Assembly (NCBI GenBank): GCA_015064445.1
Contig: SVSE01000001.1
Coordinates: 124,001 to 188,000, forward strand
Length of the DNA stretch: 64,000 bases
Source of the DNA: Oscillospiraceae bacterium
Lineage (GTDB): Bacteria; Bacillota; Clostridia; Oscillospirales; CAG-272
Direction of reading: 5' to 3'
The notes beneath the pieces were generated by a model. It did not search any database, was not told the origin of the DNA, and worked only from the letters and a program-made list of their open reading frames with translations. Positions 53,566 to 62,354 of this stretch are shown one piece after another (within the stretch, counting starts at the first letter, position 1; the number at the start of each line of letters is the position of its first letter). The translations under genes were made by a program, and so were the position numbers.

Positions 53566-54337
53566 TTTTACCTCCTTTTGACGATGTAATGTATTTTTTG
53601 AAAGCCACTTTTATAAGCTTTGTAAGAGCGAACTCTAAAGCAAGGCTTAAAATGACAACGGTTAGAGTCCAAGCGAACAGATCTACATACTCGATATATG
53701 TTTTGGAGTCAAAAATAGCCCTTCCTATTGATCTTATAGGAGTGCATAGAACCTCAGCTGCGATTCCTGCCTTCCAACCAAGTCCGATAGAAGAAAGAAG
53801 CGCAGAGCTAAAGTGAGGGAGAACACTTGGAACATACAAGGATGATATGATCTTTTTCTTCGGAATGTTGTAAATTTTGCAAACCTCGATCATATTTTTA
53901 TCTACGCCTTTTATTCCAGCATATACATTTGCGAATACGATAGGAAAGACCATAAGCGCTGAGATTACGATAGGAGTTGCATTATTTCCGATAAAGATCC
54001 ATACAAGAATAATGAATGAAGCCACAGGAGTAGATTTAATAACTGTTACAAGTGGATATAAAACATCGTATAAAAGCTTTGAAAAAGAGCACAAGAGCGC
54101 TACAAGACAGCCTAAAACGATAGCTATGACAATTCCAAGGCTAACCCTACCAAGAGATAAGAGAGTGTTTTGCCAAAATGCTTTAGTAATAGATAACTCT
54201 AAAAGCTTTATAAACACGTCTATAGGAGATGGAAAAAGAAGTGGCTTGCCAATAACAAGCGAAGCCACCTCCCAGACCATGAACCAAAACAATACTATTA
54301 AAAATATTTTAAGTGGCTTTTTAAATTTACGCGCCAT
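53555..54337 (-). CDS. ABC importer permease, SsuC/TauC type
   Basis: 260 residues with six membrane helices. The EAA-type cytoplasmic loop GWKAGIAAEVLCTPIRSIG, which docks with the ATPase, is present. N-terminal basic start MARKFKKPLK then the first helix. By resemblance, family members take up sulfonates, taurine, nitrate, cyanate or thiamine precursors; the substrate cannot be told. 11-bp overlaps on both sides. Confidence 0.93.
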   Translation of the reverse strand: MARKFKKPLKIFLIVLFWFMVWEVASLVIGKPLLFPSPIDVFIKLLELSITKAFWQNTLLSLGRVSLGIVIAIVLGCLVALLCSFSKLLYDVLYPLVTVIKSTPVASFIILVWIFIGNNATPIVISALMVFPIVFANVYAGIKGVDKNMIEVCKIYNIPKKKIISSLYVPSVLPHFSSALLSSIGLGWKAGIAAEVLCTPIRSIGRAIFDSKTYIEYVDLFAWTLTVVILSLALEFALTKLIKVAFKKYITSSKGGKNGN

Positions 54338-55295
54338 AGTAGAAATCGTCTCCCGGAATAGCTTTTCCTATGCTTTCGGGGGCAATTGAATTCATTGCTT
54401 CAAGGAAGTTTTGCATTGCTTCCTTCATATCCTCGCCATCCATATATGCGATATTGCACTTTGGAATAGCATTTTTAGCAACATTTTCGTTGGCGAATAT
54501 GCCGAATTCCTTGATAGCAGAAGCAGATCCCTCAGGATCGTCGTTTACAGCCTCGATAGATTTCTTATATTCCTTCAAAAATGATTTTACGCTACCTGGA
54601 TATTCATTTGCAAATTCTGTTCTTACAACAACACAGCCTTGAACGAGCTGCTTGCCATCTGAGATTTTGTTCCATTCTTCTGTCAAGTCGAGAGCAACCT
54701 TTACATTTTGATTGCCACTTTTTGCGATTGTAACCATAGGTTCAGGAAGAATAGCGATTTCAACAGCACCAGCTTTTACAGCGTCGCGAAGCGCGTCAGG
54801 CTTTGCGTAGGCTGTTGAAACAGTTACCTTGCCAGTGAGTCCATTTTTTTCAAGAATATATTTAGTAATAAAAAGAGGGTTTTGCGCTGGGCAATAGATG
54901 GTTTTGCCCTCAAGATCGGAAATCGAATTGATTTCAACACCATTTGTTACTACATAGAGAACTCCAAGAGTGTTGATTGCGATAATTTGCACGCCACCGT
55001 TTGTTTTGTTATATACATTTGCAGCGGCATTAGTTGGAAGAGCAGCGATATCAATAGTTCCGTTTATAAGTCCTGCTGTAACAACACTTGGATCGCTTTC
55101 AACGGAGAATTCATAGTCGTTTTTGGTATCGCCAAGGGAATGATCCTTCATAAGAGGCGCCATTCCGAAGCCAGTTGTTCCGTTAAGGGTTGTAACCTTG
55201 ATGGCATCATCGGTTTTTTTGCCACAGGATGAAAGGGCAAGCACCGATACTATCACTAAAATGATTGCTAATGTTAAAGAAAGAAATTTTTTCAT
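54327..55295 (-). CDS. ABC importer substrate-binding lipoprotein
   Basis: 322 residues. Signal peptide with lipobox LALSSC (Cys about 24) places it on the outer face of the membrane. Mature part is a two-lobe binding protein of the NMT1/SsuA type: TTLNGTTGFGMAPLM near the start, GLINGTIDIAALPTNAAANVYN, LEGKTIYCPAQNPLFITKYIL (outlined). Substrate unknown. Two bases after the Crp/Fnr gene, 11-bp overlap with the permease. Confidence 0.93.
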   Translation of the reverse strand: MKKFLSLTLAIILVIVSVLALSSCGKKTDDAIKVTTLNGTTGFGMAPLMKDHSLGDTKNDYEFSVESDPSVVTAGLINGTIDIAALPTNAAANVYNKTNGGVQIIAINTLGVLYVVTNGVEINSISDLEGKTIYCPAQNPLFITKYILEKNGLTGKVTVSTAYAKPDALRDAVKAGAVEIAILPEPMVTIAKSGNQNVKVALDLTEEWNKISDGKQLVQGCVVVRTEFANEYPGSVKSFLKEYKKSIEAVNDDPEGSASAIKEFGIFANENVAKNAIPKCNIAYMDGEDMKEAMQNFLEAMNSIAPESIGKAIPGDDFYYGA

Positions 55296-55297
55296 TT

Positions 55298-55930
55298 TTA
55301 TACCTCACATAGTGTTATTTCTTTATTATTTTTTATTATCAATCCGTCTTTTTCAAGCTTTTCAAATGCTCGATATAGAGAGGCACGCCCTATACCTATC
55401 ATTTTAGCGATAGCCGAAAAGTCGGTTTTTAATACAATTTTATCGTCATCTCTTGGTAGTTGGAGAAGATATGAATAGAGCTTATTTTCTGCGGTTTTTG
55501 CCGTGTAAGCATCTATTTTTAAATTCAAGAATGTTATTTTTTTGGCTAAATATTCAATATAATTTAATGAAATCCTGCTATTATACTGTATACAGCTTTG
55601 CACAAAGTCACGATTTAGAGATAAAATCTTGCATTTTCCAGTTGCAACCACCTTGGTTGAATAATGCGCATCATCAAAAAGAATAGCAACTCCATAAATA
55701 TCATTTACAGAAAGCCTTTTTATTATAACCCCACTATCGCCAGAGAAAATTGATGCCTTTCCAGACAAAAGAATTCCTATTTTTTTATCAGTTTCTGAGC
55801 TGAGCATAATCTCATTTCGTTCATAGCTTATAAACTCGGCGCCATCAAAGGAGGAACAATGGTCAATATCCTTTTTTGAGATGCCCTTGAAGAGAAAAAT
55901 GCCAGAGAGAATTTCTTGGAGCGATTCCAT
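55298..55930 (-). CDS. Crp/Fnr-family regulator
   Basis: 210 residues: cyclic-nucleotide-binding fold (about 1-115), dimer helix, and a C-terminal winged helix (FSAIAKMIGIGRASLYRAFEKLEKDGLI; outlined). The phosphate-binding arginine expected in the nucleotide loop is not seen (FDDAHYSTKVVA), and there is no cysteine cluster for an iron-sulfur centre, so neither cAMP nor FNR-type oxygen sensing is likely. First gene of the ABC importer operon, which it probably controls and which may include its own gene through the palindrome at 55950-55967. Ribosome site GAGGTGG. Confidence 0.92.
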   Translation of the reverse strand: MESLQEILSGIFLFKGISKKDIDHCSSFDGAEFISYERNEIMLSSETDKKIGILLSGKASIFSGDSGVIIKRLSVNDIYGVAILFDDAHYSTKVVATGKCKILSLNRDFVQSCIQYNSRISLNYIEYLAKKITFLNLKIDAYTAKTAENKLYSYLLQLPRDDDKIVLKTDFSAIAKMIGIGRASLYRAFEKLEKDGLIIKNNKEITLCEV

Positions 55931-55949
55931 ATTGCCACCTCTTCAAAAT

Positions 55950-55967
55950 GTGTATCATTTGATACAC
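55950..55967. promoter_or_regulatory. Palindromic operator, probable Crp/Fnr-type site
   Basis: GTGTATCA, TT, TGATACAC: an 18-bp perfect inverted repeat with 2-bp centre. It begins two bases after the -10 of the minus-strand promoter, thus over the transcription start, a position suited for repression. Confidence 0.65.
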
Positions 55968-55969
55968 TT

Positions 55970-55998
55970 ATTATAAATTATTTTTGATAATTTGTCAA
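55970..55998 (-). promoter_or_regulatory. Consensus sigma-A promoter of the Crp-ABC operon
   Basis: On minus: TTGACA (55998-55993), 17-bp spacer, TATAAT (55975-55970). Both boxes are perfect consensus. Confidence 0.85.
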
Positions 55999-56017
55999 TA
56001 TATTTTCCTTAAATATC

Positions 56018-56046
56018 TTGATTTTTTTGAACAAATAAGATATCAT
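56018..56046 (+). promoter_or_regulatory. Sigma-A-type promoter of galE-galM
   Basis: TTGATT (56018-56023), 17-bp spacer, TATCAT (56041-56046). Divergent from the Crp-ABC promoter; the two do not overlap. Confidence 0.55.
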
Positions 56047-56077
56047 TATATTGATAAGAAATAAAGGAGAGAAAAAT

Positions 56078-57091
56078 ATGGCAATTTTAGTAACCGGTGG
56101 AACAGGCTTTATAGGCTCTCACACCGTCGTACAGCTTTTAAATGATGGTAGGGAGGTCGTTATAGTTGACAATCTTTGCAACTCAAAGCTTTGCGTTCTT
56201 GATAGAATAAAAAGCATTACTGGCAAGGATGTTAAGTTCTATAAGGCAGATTTACTTGATTTTGAAGCTATTGATAAGATCTTCAAAGAAAATGACATCG
56301 ATTCTGTAATACATTTTGCAGGACTTAAGGCAGTTGGAGAAAGCGTTCAAAAGCCGATGCTTTATTACCATAATAATATAACAGGAACACTTAACCTTAC
56401 AAAGGCTATGGCAGATAACGGATGCAAGAAAATTGTATTTTCATCATCTGCAACTGTTTACGGAAATCCAAAGAGTGTTCCTATCAAAGAGGATTTTCCT
56501 CTTTCAACTACAAATCCATATGGCGAAACAAAGCTTATGATCGAAAGAATTCTTTCAGATATTGTAAAATCTGATCCTGAGTGGAGTGTTTCAATTCTTA
56601 GATACTTCAATCCTATTGGAGCTCACGAAAGTGGCTTGATAGGTGAGGATCCAAAGGGAATTCCTAACAATCTTTTGCCATATATTGTTAAGGTTGCATC
56701 TGGAAAATACGATCACTTGAGCGTTTTTGGAAATGATTATAACACTCACGATGGAACAGGTGTTCGTGACTATATCCATGTAGTTGACCTTGCAAATGCG
56801 CACCTTAAAGCGCTTGATAGAGCAGCTATAGTTACAGGTGTTGAGCATTTTAACATAGGCACTGGTAATGGATATTCCGTTCTCGATATCGTAAAGGCTT
56901 ACGAAAAGGCGACTGGTCTTACTGTTAAATATGAGATCGTTGCGCGTCGTCCTGGTGATATTGATGCGTGCTATGCAGATCCTACAAAGGCATACGAGGT
57001 GCTTGGCTGGAAGGCACAGTATGACATAAATAAAATGTGTCAGGATTCCGCAAATTGGCAGAAGAAAAATCCTGATGGATACGGTGAGTAA
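56078..57091 (+). CDS. galE: UDP-glucose 4-epimerase
   Basis: Interconverts UDP-galactose and UDP-glucose (Leloir pathway, also wall precursors). 337 residues from ATG 56078 (AAAGGAGAG site); the reading frame upstream is not needed. NAD-binding [10 protein letters not shown] near residue 8, catalytic serine in FSSSATVYG, and YGETK as the Y-x3-K pair. [12 protein letters not shown] also fits. Followed by galM after one base. Confidence 0.97.
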   Translation: MAILVTGGTGFIGSHTVVQLLNDGREVVIVDNLCNSKLCVLDRIKSITGKDVKFYKADLLDFEAIDKIFKENDIDSVIHFAGLKAVGESVQKPMLYYHNNITGTLNLTKAMADNGCKKIVFSSSATVYGNPKSVPIKEDFPLSTTNPYGETKLMIERILSDIVKSDPEWSVSILRYFNPIGAHESGLIGEDPKGIPNNLLPYIVKVASGKYDHLSVFGNDYNTHDGTGVRDYIHVVDLANAHLKALDRAAIVTGVEHFNIGTGNGYSVLDIVKAYEKATGLTVKYEIVARRPGDIDACYADPTKAYEVLGWKAQYDINKMCQDSANWQKKNPDGYGE

Positions 57092-57092
57092 T

Positions 57093-58145
57093 ATGATTGA
57101 AAGATCTTACTTTGATAAAATGCCATCTGGCGAGGAAATTTATGCTTATACACTTAAAAATTCAAGTGGAGCAAGCGTAAAAATCATAACCTTAGGCGGA
57201 AGAATCAACGAAATAAATGTTCCTGACAAGAATGGCGTTTTGGCAGATGTTATTTGTGGATTTGATAATGCTAAGGATTATCTTTCCGATAGCGCATATC
57301 AGGGCGCTCTTATAGGTCGTTTTGGTAACAGAATCGCAGATGCAAAGTTTACTCTTGATGGTGTCGAGTATAAGCTTTATAAAAACAATGGAAATAACCA
57401 TCTTCACGGTGGCGAAAAGGGCTTTGACAAGAAAATTTGGGATGTTAAATCATGGCAAATTGGCTCTGAAATGTTTCTTGAGCTTTCTATTGTGAGTGAG
57501 GACGGAGAAGAGGGCTATCCAGGAAAACTTACTGTTGCTGTTTTGTATTCTTTTAATGATGAAAATACACTTTCTATAAATTACAAGGCTACAACAGATA
57601 AAAAGACCGTTATAAATCTTACAAATCACGCGTATTTCAATCTCGGTGGATATGATAGTGGAAATATTATGAATCACACCTTGTGGTTAGATGCAGATAA
57701 ATTCACAGAAACCAATTCCGAGCTTATTCCTACAGGCAAGGAAATCAATGTTGAGGGAACTCCATTTGATTTTAGAAAGGAAAAGCTTGTAGGTGCAGAG
57801 ATTGATGCTGACGATGTAAACATCAAAAACGGACAGGGCTACGACCATAATTTTGTTCTTAATTTTGATGGTACAGTTAAGCATTTTGCAACCCTTAAGG
57901 ATACAGCCTCGGGACGCATTATGAAGGCTTATACAAATCAGCCTTGTGTGCAAATTTATGCCGGAAACTGCATAAATCCTGATGATCCTTGCTTTAAAAA
58001 AGGTGTAAAACAGGTAAAACGATGTGGAATTTGTCTTGAAACTCAGCATTCGCCTGACGCTCCTAATCAGCCTAATTTTATATCTTGCGAGCTTGACAAG
58101 GGTCAGCTTTACGATTATACAACAGTATTTAAATTTGAATTTTAA
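57093..58145 (+). CDS. galM: Aldose 1-epimerase (mutarotase)
   Basis: Interconverts alpha and beta anomers of galactose or glucose. 350 residues from the ATG at 57093 (GGTGAG upstream); an in-frame ATG at 57075 overlaps galE. Catalytic histidines lie in NNHLHGGEKGFD and NLTNHAYFNLGG, and the base glutamate in CLETQHSPDAPNQPNF. Together with galE and pgi it supports galactose use, although galK and galT are not in the window. Confidence 0.96.
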   Translation: MIERSYFDKMPSGEEIYAYTLKNSSGASVKIITLGGRINEINVPDKNGVLADVICGFDNAKDYLSDSAYQGALIGRFGNRIADAKFTLDGVEYKLYKNNGNNHLHGGEKGFDKKIWDVKSWQIGSEMFLELSIVSEDGEEGYPGKLTVAVLYSFNDENTLSINYKATTDKKTVINLTNHAYFNLGGYDSGNIMNHTLWLDADKFTETNSELIPTGKEINVEGTPFDFRKEKLVGAEIDADDVNIKNGQGYDHNFVLNFDGTVKHFATLKDTASGRIMKAYTNQPCVQIYAGNCINPDDPCFKKGVKQVKRCGICLETQHSPDAPNQPNFISCELDKGQLYDYTTVFKFEF

Positions 58146-58146
58146 T

Positions 58147-58174
58147 AAAAACCGCATTTTTATGCGGTTTTTTT
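58147..58174 (+). terminator. Intrinsic terminator of galE-galM
   Basis: AAAAACCGCAT, TTTT loop, ATGCGGTTTTTTTC. Confidence 0.9.
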
Positions 58175-58211
58175 CATATGTTATATCGAATACTATTTTT
58201 TGGGAGTCGAT

Positions 58212-58484
58212 ATGATATATTTTTCAAGCATTGATGAAAGATGTGAAAAGATGGCGCAATATCTTATAGATAACAAAACAACAGTTCGAGAAACTGCAAA
58301 AAAGTTTGGGATAAGCAAATCGACTGTGCATAAAGATCTCACGGACAAACTATACAAAATAAATCTTTTCCTTTATAATGAGGTTGACAAGATTTTGCAG
58401 ACAAACAAATTAGAAAGGCATATTAGAGGTGGCGAAGCAACAAAGCAAAAATACATAAAGGAAAGAATTGAGGGTAATTCTTGA
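58212..58484 (+). CDS. spoIIID: Sporulation regulator SpoIIID
   Basis: Mother-cell DNA-binding protein that tunes sigma-E genes during endospore formation. 90 residues from the ATG at 58212 (GGGAG upstream; the ATG/TTG-like extension at 58200 is unlikely). Helix-turn-helix VRETAKKFGISKSTVHKDL and the family ending NKLERHIRGGEATKQKYIKE. This is the clearest sign in the window that the organism forms endospores. I see no sigma-E promoter I would trust upstream. Confidence 0.96.
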   Translation: MIYFSSIDERCEKMAQYLIDNKTTVRETAKKFGISKSTVHKDLTDKLYKINLFLYNEVDKILQTNKLERHIRGGEATKQKYIKERIEGNS

Positions 58485-58889
58485 AAACGCATTTTTTATA
58501 AGCCGTTTAGGGGTAAGCATCTAAATGAACAAAAATTTTATAATTGATTATTTCGGAAAACAGGAAAATTTTTATTTGAATTGATGCCAATATCGATTTG
58601 AATTAAAAAAATCGTGTTTTCAATAGCATAATGTTTTATTCATGTTCAAAAATAAAATTGCTAAATTTATTATGATATTAAAAATAACAACGAAAACGCC
58701 ATTTATTGCAAATGAGCGTTTTTTAGTTTATAATATTGTTATAAGTGCAAATTTGAAAGAATACGCAAATTCATATTATTTGCTATTCTCTCGTTTATAT
58801 AAAATTTGCATTTTGTATAATTAGTTCTATAAGATATTTGGAGGTTACAGAAAGGGATCTAACATTTTATAAAATATTTAATTTTACTA
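58485..58889. other. AT-rich non-coding stretch
   Basis: No credible gene. A 60-codon open frame (58642-58824) runs through a terminator-like hairpin at 58693-58726 and has no ribosome site, so I leave it out. TGCAAATTT (58747 region) and AAATTTGCA (58802 region) form an inverted repeat, and TTTGAATT occurs twice. It may be a decayed gene or hold a small RNA ended by that hairpin. Confidence 0.5.
58693..58726 (+). terminator. Orphan terminator-like hairpin
   Basis: AAAACGC-CATTT, ATTGC loop, AAATG-A-GCGTTTTTT: 12 pairs with one bulged A, then a T-run. It lies about 210 bp after the spoIIID stop with no recognised gene in between. Confidence 0.7.
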
Positions 58890-58918
58890 TTGACAAGGCA
58901 ATGATAATATGATATACT
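58890..58918 (+). promoter_or_regulatory. Strong sigma-A promoter of ylxM-ffh-rpsP-khpA
   Basis: TTGACA (58890-58895), 17-bp spacer, TATACT (58913-58918). The spacer is nearly the same as in the infC promoter (26 of 29 bases identical overall). Confidence 0.88.
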
Positions 58919-58961
58919 GTGTAAAGCAATTTGGTTTACACCTTTTGGGAGGCTTGACTAT

Positions 58962-59315
58962 ATGTTTGAGAAAAACCTTAATATCTCGCTTCTACTTGAT
59001 TTTTATGGAGATATTCTTTCTGAGCGCCAAAAGGAAATTTTAGACCTTTATTATAATGATGACCTTTCGCTGGCTGAAATTGCCGAAAATTACGACATTT
59101 CTCGTCAAGGCGTGCGTAGCGTTTTGAAAAAAGGCGAAAACATTCTTATTGAAATGGAAGAAAAGCTTCATTTGGCTGAACGCTTCTCTTCTGTGCAAGA
59201 AAAATCATCCCAGATTGCCCTTGAACTTCAAGAAATAACCTCTTCTATCAACGACGAGAAAATTTCAATGAAAATTCAAGCCTTAACTTCTCAAATCAAG
59301 GATTTGGCGTACTAA
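58962..59315 (+). CDS. ylxM: SRP-associated DNA-binding protein YlxM
   Basis: 117 residues of the UPF0122 family, a sigma-region-4-like helix-turn-helix (LSERQKEILDLYYNDDLSLAEIAENYDISRQGVRSVLKKGE; outlined) and a helical tail. In streptococci it modulates SRP GTPase activity. Encoded directly before ffh, the usual place. Confidence 0.94.
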   Translation: MFEKNLNISLLLDFYGDILSERQKEILDLYYNDDLSLAEIAENYDISRQGVRSVLKKGENILIEMEEKLHLAERFSSVQEKSSQIALELQEITSSINDEKISMKIQALTSQIKDLAY

Positions 59316-59330
59316 ATCGGAGGTTTTATA

Positions 59331-60671
59331 ATGGCAATGTTCCAAAATTTAGCGGACAAACTCGCTAATGCTTTTAAAAAGTTCCGAAACAAAGGTAAAC
59401 TTACACCTGCTGATGTAAAGGAAGGAATGCGTGAAATAAAGCTTGCTCTTCTCGAAGCAGATGTTAACTTTAAGGTCGTAAAAGGCTTTATAAACACTGT
59501 TTCTGAACGTGCAGTTGGCTCTGAAGTGCTCGAAAGCCTTCTCCCTGCTCAACAAATTGTTAAAATTGTAAATGAAGAGCTTATCAATCTTATGGGTACA
59601 ACTCAAGCAAAGCTTGAAATTGCGCCTAAGCCACCAACTGTTGTAATGATGGTAGGACTTCAAGGTGCTGGTAAAACTACTCATAGTGGTAAGATTGCTG
59701 GCTTATATAAAAAGCAAGGCAAAAATCCTCTCTTGGTAGCTTGTGACGTATATCGTCCTGCTGCCATTAAGCAATTACAGATAGTTGGCGAAAAGTTAAA
59801 TATTCCTGTATATGCCGAGGAAAAAAATCAAAAGCCTGTTTCTATTGCTAAAAACGCCTTGGACTATGCTAAAAAGCACGGGCACGATATGGTGTTTATA
59901 GATACCGCTGGACGACTTCATGTCGATGAAATCCTTATGAAGGAGCTTCAAGACATTAAGAGTGCTGTTTCCCCTATCGAAATCCTTTTGGTAGTTGATG
60001 CTATGCTCGGTCAGGATGCGGTAAATGTGGCAGAAAGCTTTAATGAAATGCTTGAAATAACGGGTGTTGTTCTTACAAAACTCGACGGCGACACTCGTGG
60101 TGGTGCTGCTCTATCTGTAAGATATGTTACTGGAAAGCCTATAAAGTTCGTTGGAACTGGCGAAAAGCTTGATACAATCGAGCCCTTCCATCCAGATAGA
60201 ATGGCTTCAAGAATACTTGGTATGGGCGATGTTCTCTCTCTTATAGAAAAGGCTGAGGAGGCTTTCGATCAAAAGAAGGCGCAGGAGCTTGAAAAGAAAA
60301 TGAGAGAAAGTACATTTACTCTCACTGATTATCTTGAACAGCTTGCCCAGCTTAAGCGTATGGGCTCTTTAGAGAGCGTTATGGGTATGATTCCTGGTAT
60401 GAATACGGGTGCAATGAAGGATGCCAAAATTGATGAGGGAATGCTTGTTAAAACCGAGGCTATTATCCTTTCTATGACCAAAAAGGAACGCATAAATCCC
60501 GACATCATTACCTCTTCTCGCAAGAAAAGAATTGCATCAGGAAGTGGTACTACTGTTGAAGATATAAACAGACTTTTAAAGCAATTTGACCAAATGAAAA
60601 AGATGATGAAGCAAATGACATCCGGAAAATTTGGTGGAATGTTTGGAAAACGAACGAAAATGCCGTTTTAA
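59331..60671 (+). CDS. ffh: Signal recognition particle protein Ffh
   Basis: GTPase of the signal recognition particle; binds signal sequences and 4.5S RNA and docks on FtsY (25112). 446 residues: N domain, G domain with GLQGAGKTTHSGKIAGL (about 108-124), DVYRPAAIKQL, DTAGRLHVDEILM, LTKLDGDTRGGAAL, and a methionine-rich M domain (about 300-446; FDQMKKMMKQMTSGKFGGMFG). The 4.5S RNA gene is not in the window. Ribosome site ATCGGAGG. Confidence 0.97.
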   Translation: MAMFQNLADKLANAFKKFRNKGKLTPADVKEGMREIKLALLEADVNFKVVKGFINTVSERAVGSEVLESLLPAQQIVKIVNEELINLMGTTQAKLEIAPKPPTVVMMVGLQGAGKTTHSGKIAGLYKKQGKNPLLVACDVYRPAAIKQLQIVGEKLNIPVYAEEKNQKPVSIAKNALDYAKKHGHDMVFIDTAGRLHVDEILMKELQDIKSAVSPIEILLVVDAMLGQDAVNVAESFNEMLEITGVVLTKLDGDTRGGAALSVRYVTGKPIKFVGTGEKLDTIEPFHPDRMASRILGMGDVLSLIEKAEEAFDQKKAQELEKKMRESTFTLTDYLEQLAQLKRMGSLESVMGMIPGMNTGAMKDAKIDEGMLVKTEAIILSMTKKERINPDIITSSRKKRIASGSGTTVEDINRLLKQFDQMKKMMKQMTSGKFGGMFGKRTKMPF

Positions 60672-60733
60672 TACGGATTTTTAGATAGAAAAATAAAAAA
60701 TTAAAATAATTCAATTTATTGGAGGAAATCACA

Positions 60734-60979
60734 ATGGCAGTAAAAATCAGACTTAGAAGAATGGGCGCTAAGAAGGCTCCTTTCTACCGTGTAATCGTTG
60801 CAGATGAAAGATCACCAAGAGATGGCAAGTTCATCGATGAAATCGGTTACTACAATCCTTTGAGAGATCCAGCTGAAATCAAGATTGACAGCGACAAGGC
60901 TACAAAGTGGTTGAACGATGGCGCACAGCCAACTGAAACTGTTAAATCTCTTCTTAAGAAGAGCGGTATCGTAAAATAA
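60734..60979 (+). CDS. rpsP: 30S ribosomal protein S16
   Basis: 81 residues beginning [20 protein letters not shown], diagnostic for S16. ATG at 60734 after GGAGGAAATCACA; an upstream in-frame codon at 60719 precedes that ribosome site. Part of the ffh transcript. Confidence 0.97.
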   Translation: MAVKIRLRRMGAKKAPFYRVIVADERSPRDGKFIDEIGYYNPLRDPAEIKIDSDKATKWLNDGAQPTETVKSLLKKSGIVK

Positions 60980-61022
60980 TCTCAAGGAAAGGTGATTATT
61001 TACGGATAATCAGGGTGTGCAC

Positions 61023-61259
61023 ATGCAAGATTTTAGCACAGTCCTTGGTAATATGGTTAAATCTATCGTGGATAATCCAGACAAGGTTGTTGTTACCGAG
61101 CATATCGAAGGCGATGAGGTTTTGCTTACCTTAAATGTTGCCGAAGAGGATATGGGAATGGTTATCGGCAAACGCGGTAAGATTGCCAAGGCAATACGCA
61201 CCATAATGAAAACTGTCGCAAAATTTGACGACAAAAAAGTTACGGTGGAAATTAAATAA
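61023..61259 (+). CDS. khpA: KH-domain RNA-binding protein KhpA
   Basis: 78-residue single KH domain with the G-x-x-G loop GMVIGKRGKIAKAI. With a KhpB partner it binds RNA and affects cell-wall growth in Firmicutes. ATG at 61023 chosen (AGGGTG upstream); a GTG at 61017 is also in frame. In most Firmicutes rimM, trmD and rplS follow; here the operon ends at a terminator. Confidence 0.93.
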   Translation: MQDFSTVLGNMVKSIVDNPDKVVVTEHIEGDEVLLTLNVAEEDMGMVIGKRGKIAKAIRTIMKTVAKFDDKKVTVEIK

Positions 61260-61262
61260 CTT

Positions 61263-61296
61263 AAAGCGGAGATATTCTCCGCTTTTTGTTTTTTCT
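61263..61296 (+). terminator. Intrinsic terminator of the ffh operon
   Basis: GCGGAGA, TAT loop, TCTCCGC, then TTTTTGTTTTTT. Confidence 0.88.
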
Positions 61297-61297
61297 A

Positions 61298-61326
61298 TTG
61301 ACTTTTATTCTCTTTTATATTAAAAT
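61298..61326 (+). promoter_or_regulatory. Sigma-A-type promoter of manA
   Basis: TTGACT (61298-61303), 17-bp spacer, TAAAAT (61321-61326). Confidence 0.6.
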
Positions 61327-61363
61327 TATATTGTTAAAATTAAATGATTTTAGGAGTGTTTTT

Positions 61364-62314
61364 ATGCTTAAGCCAATTAAGGTACAACCTATATTTAAAG
61401 AGATAATTTGGGGTGGAAACAGACTCAAAACTGACTATAATAAGATTTCTGATCTAAACAATATTGCGGAAAGCTGGGAGCTTACAGTTCGTGATGATGG
61501 AATGAACACGATTATAGGTGGCGAGTTTGACGGACTTACAATGCAAGAATACATTGATAAGAATGGTTTTAGCGTCGTTACTAACAAGGAGCTTGATCGC
61601 TTCCCTCTTTTGATAAAGTTTATTGATGCCGAGGACAATCTTTCAATCCAAGTCCATCCTGATGATGAATATGGAATGAAAACTGCTAATTCTCTTGGTA
61701 AAACTGAAATGTGGTATATAATCGATGCAAAGCCTGGTGCCAAACTTGTTTATGGATTGAAGGAAGGATGCACGGTTGACACGCTTCGCGTTGCCATTGA
61801 AAACGGAGCTGTTGAGGAACAGCTTAATTTTGTTAATGTAAAAAAAGGCGATGTCTTCTTTATTCCATCTGGACTTGTTCATGCAATCGGCGCTGGAATT
61901 TTGCTTGCTGAAATTCAACAAAACTCGAATATTACATATAGAGTTTATGACTATAACAGACTTGGCAAGGATGGTAAGCCAAGAGAGCTTCACGTTGAGG
62001 ATGCGCTAAATGTCATCGTTAATAGAACTGATGCGGAAATTGATAAAATTAGATTTTCTACAAATGCAAAAAATGATAATCTTTTAGCATCTTGCGAGTA
62101 TTTCAATGTCGAAAAACACTTTATTGATGGGGATTTCGAGTTTTCGACAAATGCCGAAAGTTTTAATTCTATTCTCTGTCTTGATGGAGACGGAAAAATT
62201 GAATATAATGGGGAGAGTTTCTCTCTTACAAAGGGAGATAGCTACTTTGTTCCAGCTGGAATTGGCAAATATTCCGTTGTCGGAAAGGTTGAAATCATCG
62301 TATCCAAAATATAA
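61364..62314 (+). CDS. manA: Mannose-6-phosphate isomerase, class I
   Basis: Zinc enzyme that interconverts mannose-6-phosphate and fructose-6-phosphate. 316 residues. Metal-binding blocks LSIQVHPDDEYG, KTEMWYIIDA and LVHAIGAG. ATG at 61364 with TAGGAG upstream; the frame continues back to a TTG at 61286, before the promoter, so that start is not used. Single gene with own promoter; joins mannose or mannan use, or capsular precursor supply, to glycolysis. Confidence 0.94.
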   Translation: MLKPIKVQPIFKEIIWGGNRLKTDYNKISDLNNIAESWELTVRDDGMNTIIGGEFDGLTMQEYIDKNGFSVVTNKELDRFPLLIKFIDAEDNLSIQVHPDDEYGMKTANSLGKTEMWYIIDAKPGAKLVYGLKEGCTVDTLRVAIENGAVEEQLNFVNVKKGDVFFIPSGLVHAIGAGILLAEIQQNSNITYRVYDYNRLGKDGKPRELHVEDALNVIVNRTDAEIDKIRFSTNAKNDNLLASCEYFNVEKHFIDGDFEFSTNAESFNSILCLDGDGKIEYNGESFSLTKGDSYFVPAGIGKYSVVGKVEIIVSKI

Positions 62315-62316
62315 AA

Positions 62317-62354
62317 TAAAGCCTGTATGTTTTTCCATACAGGCTTCTCTTTTT
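62317..62354. terminator. Bidirectional terminator
   Basis: GCCTGTATG (62321-62329), TTTTTC loop, CATACAGGC (62336-62344), T-rich on plus and A-rich upstream. Between manA (plus) and the DUF3021 gene (minus). Confidence 0.85.

Noticed and set aside
53877-54389. 170-codon frame on plus opposite the ABC permease
   Set aside because: Shadow of a clear membrane permease; composition is that of an antisense frame.
58642-58824. 60-codon frame in the gap after spoIIID
   Set aside because: Runs through a strong terminator hairpin and lacks a ribosome site.
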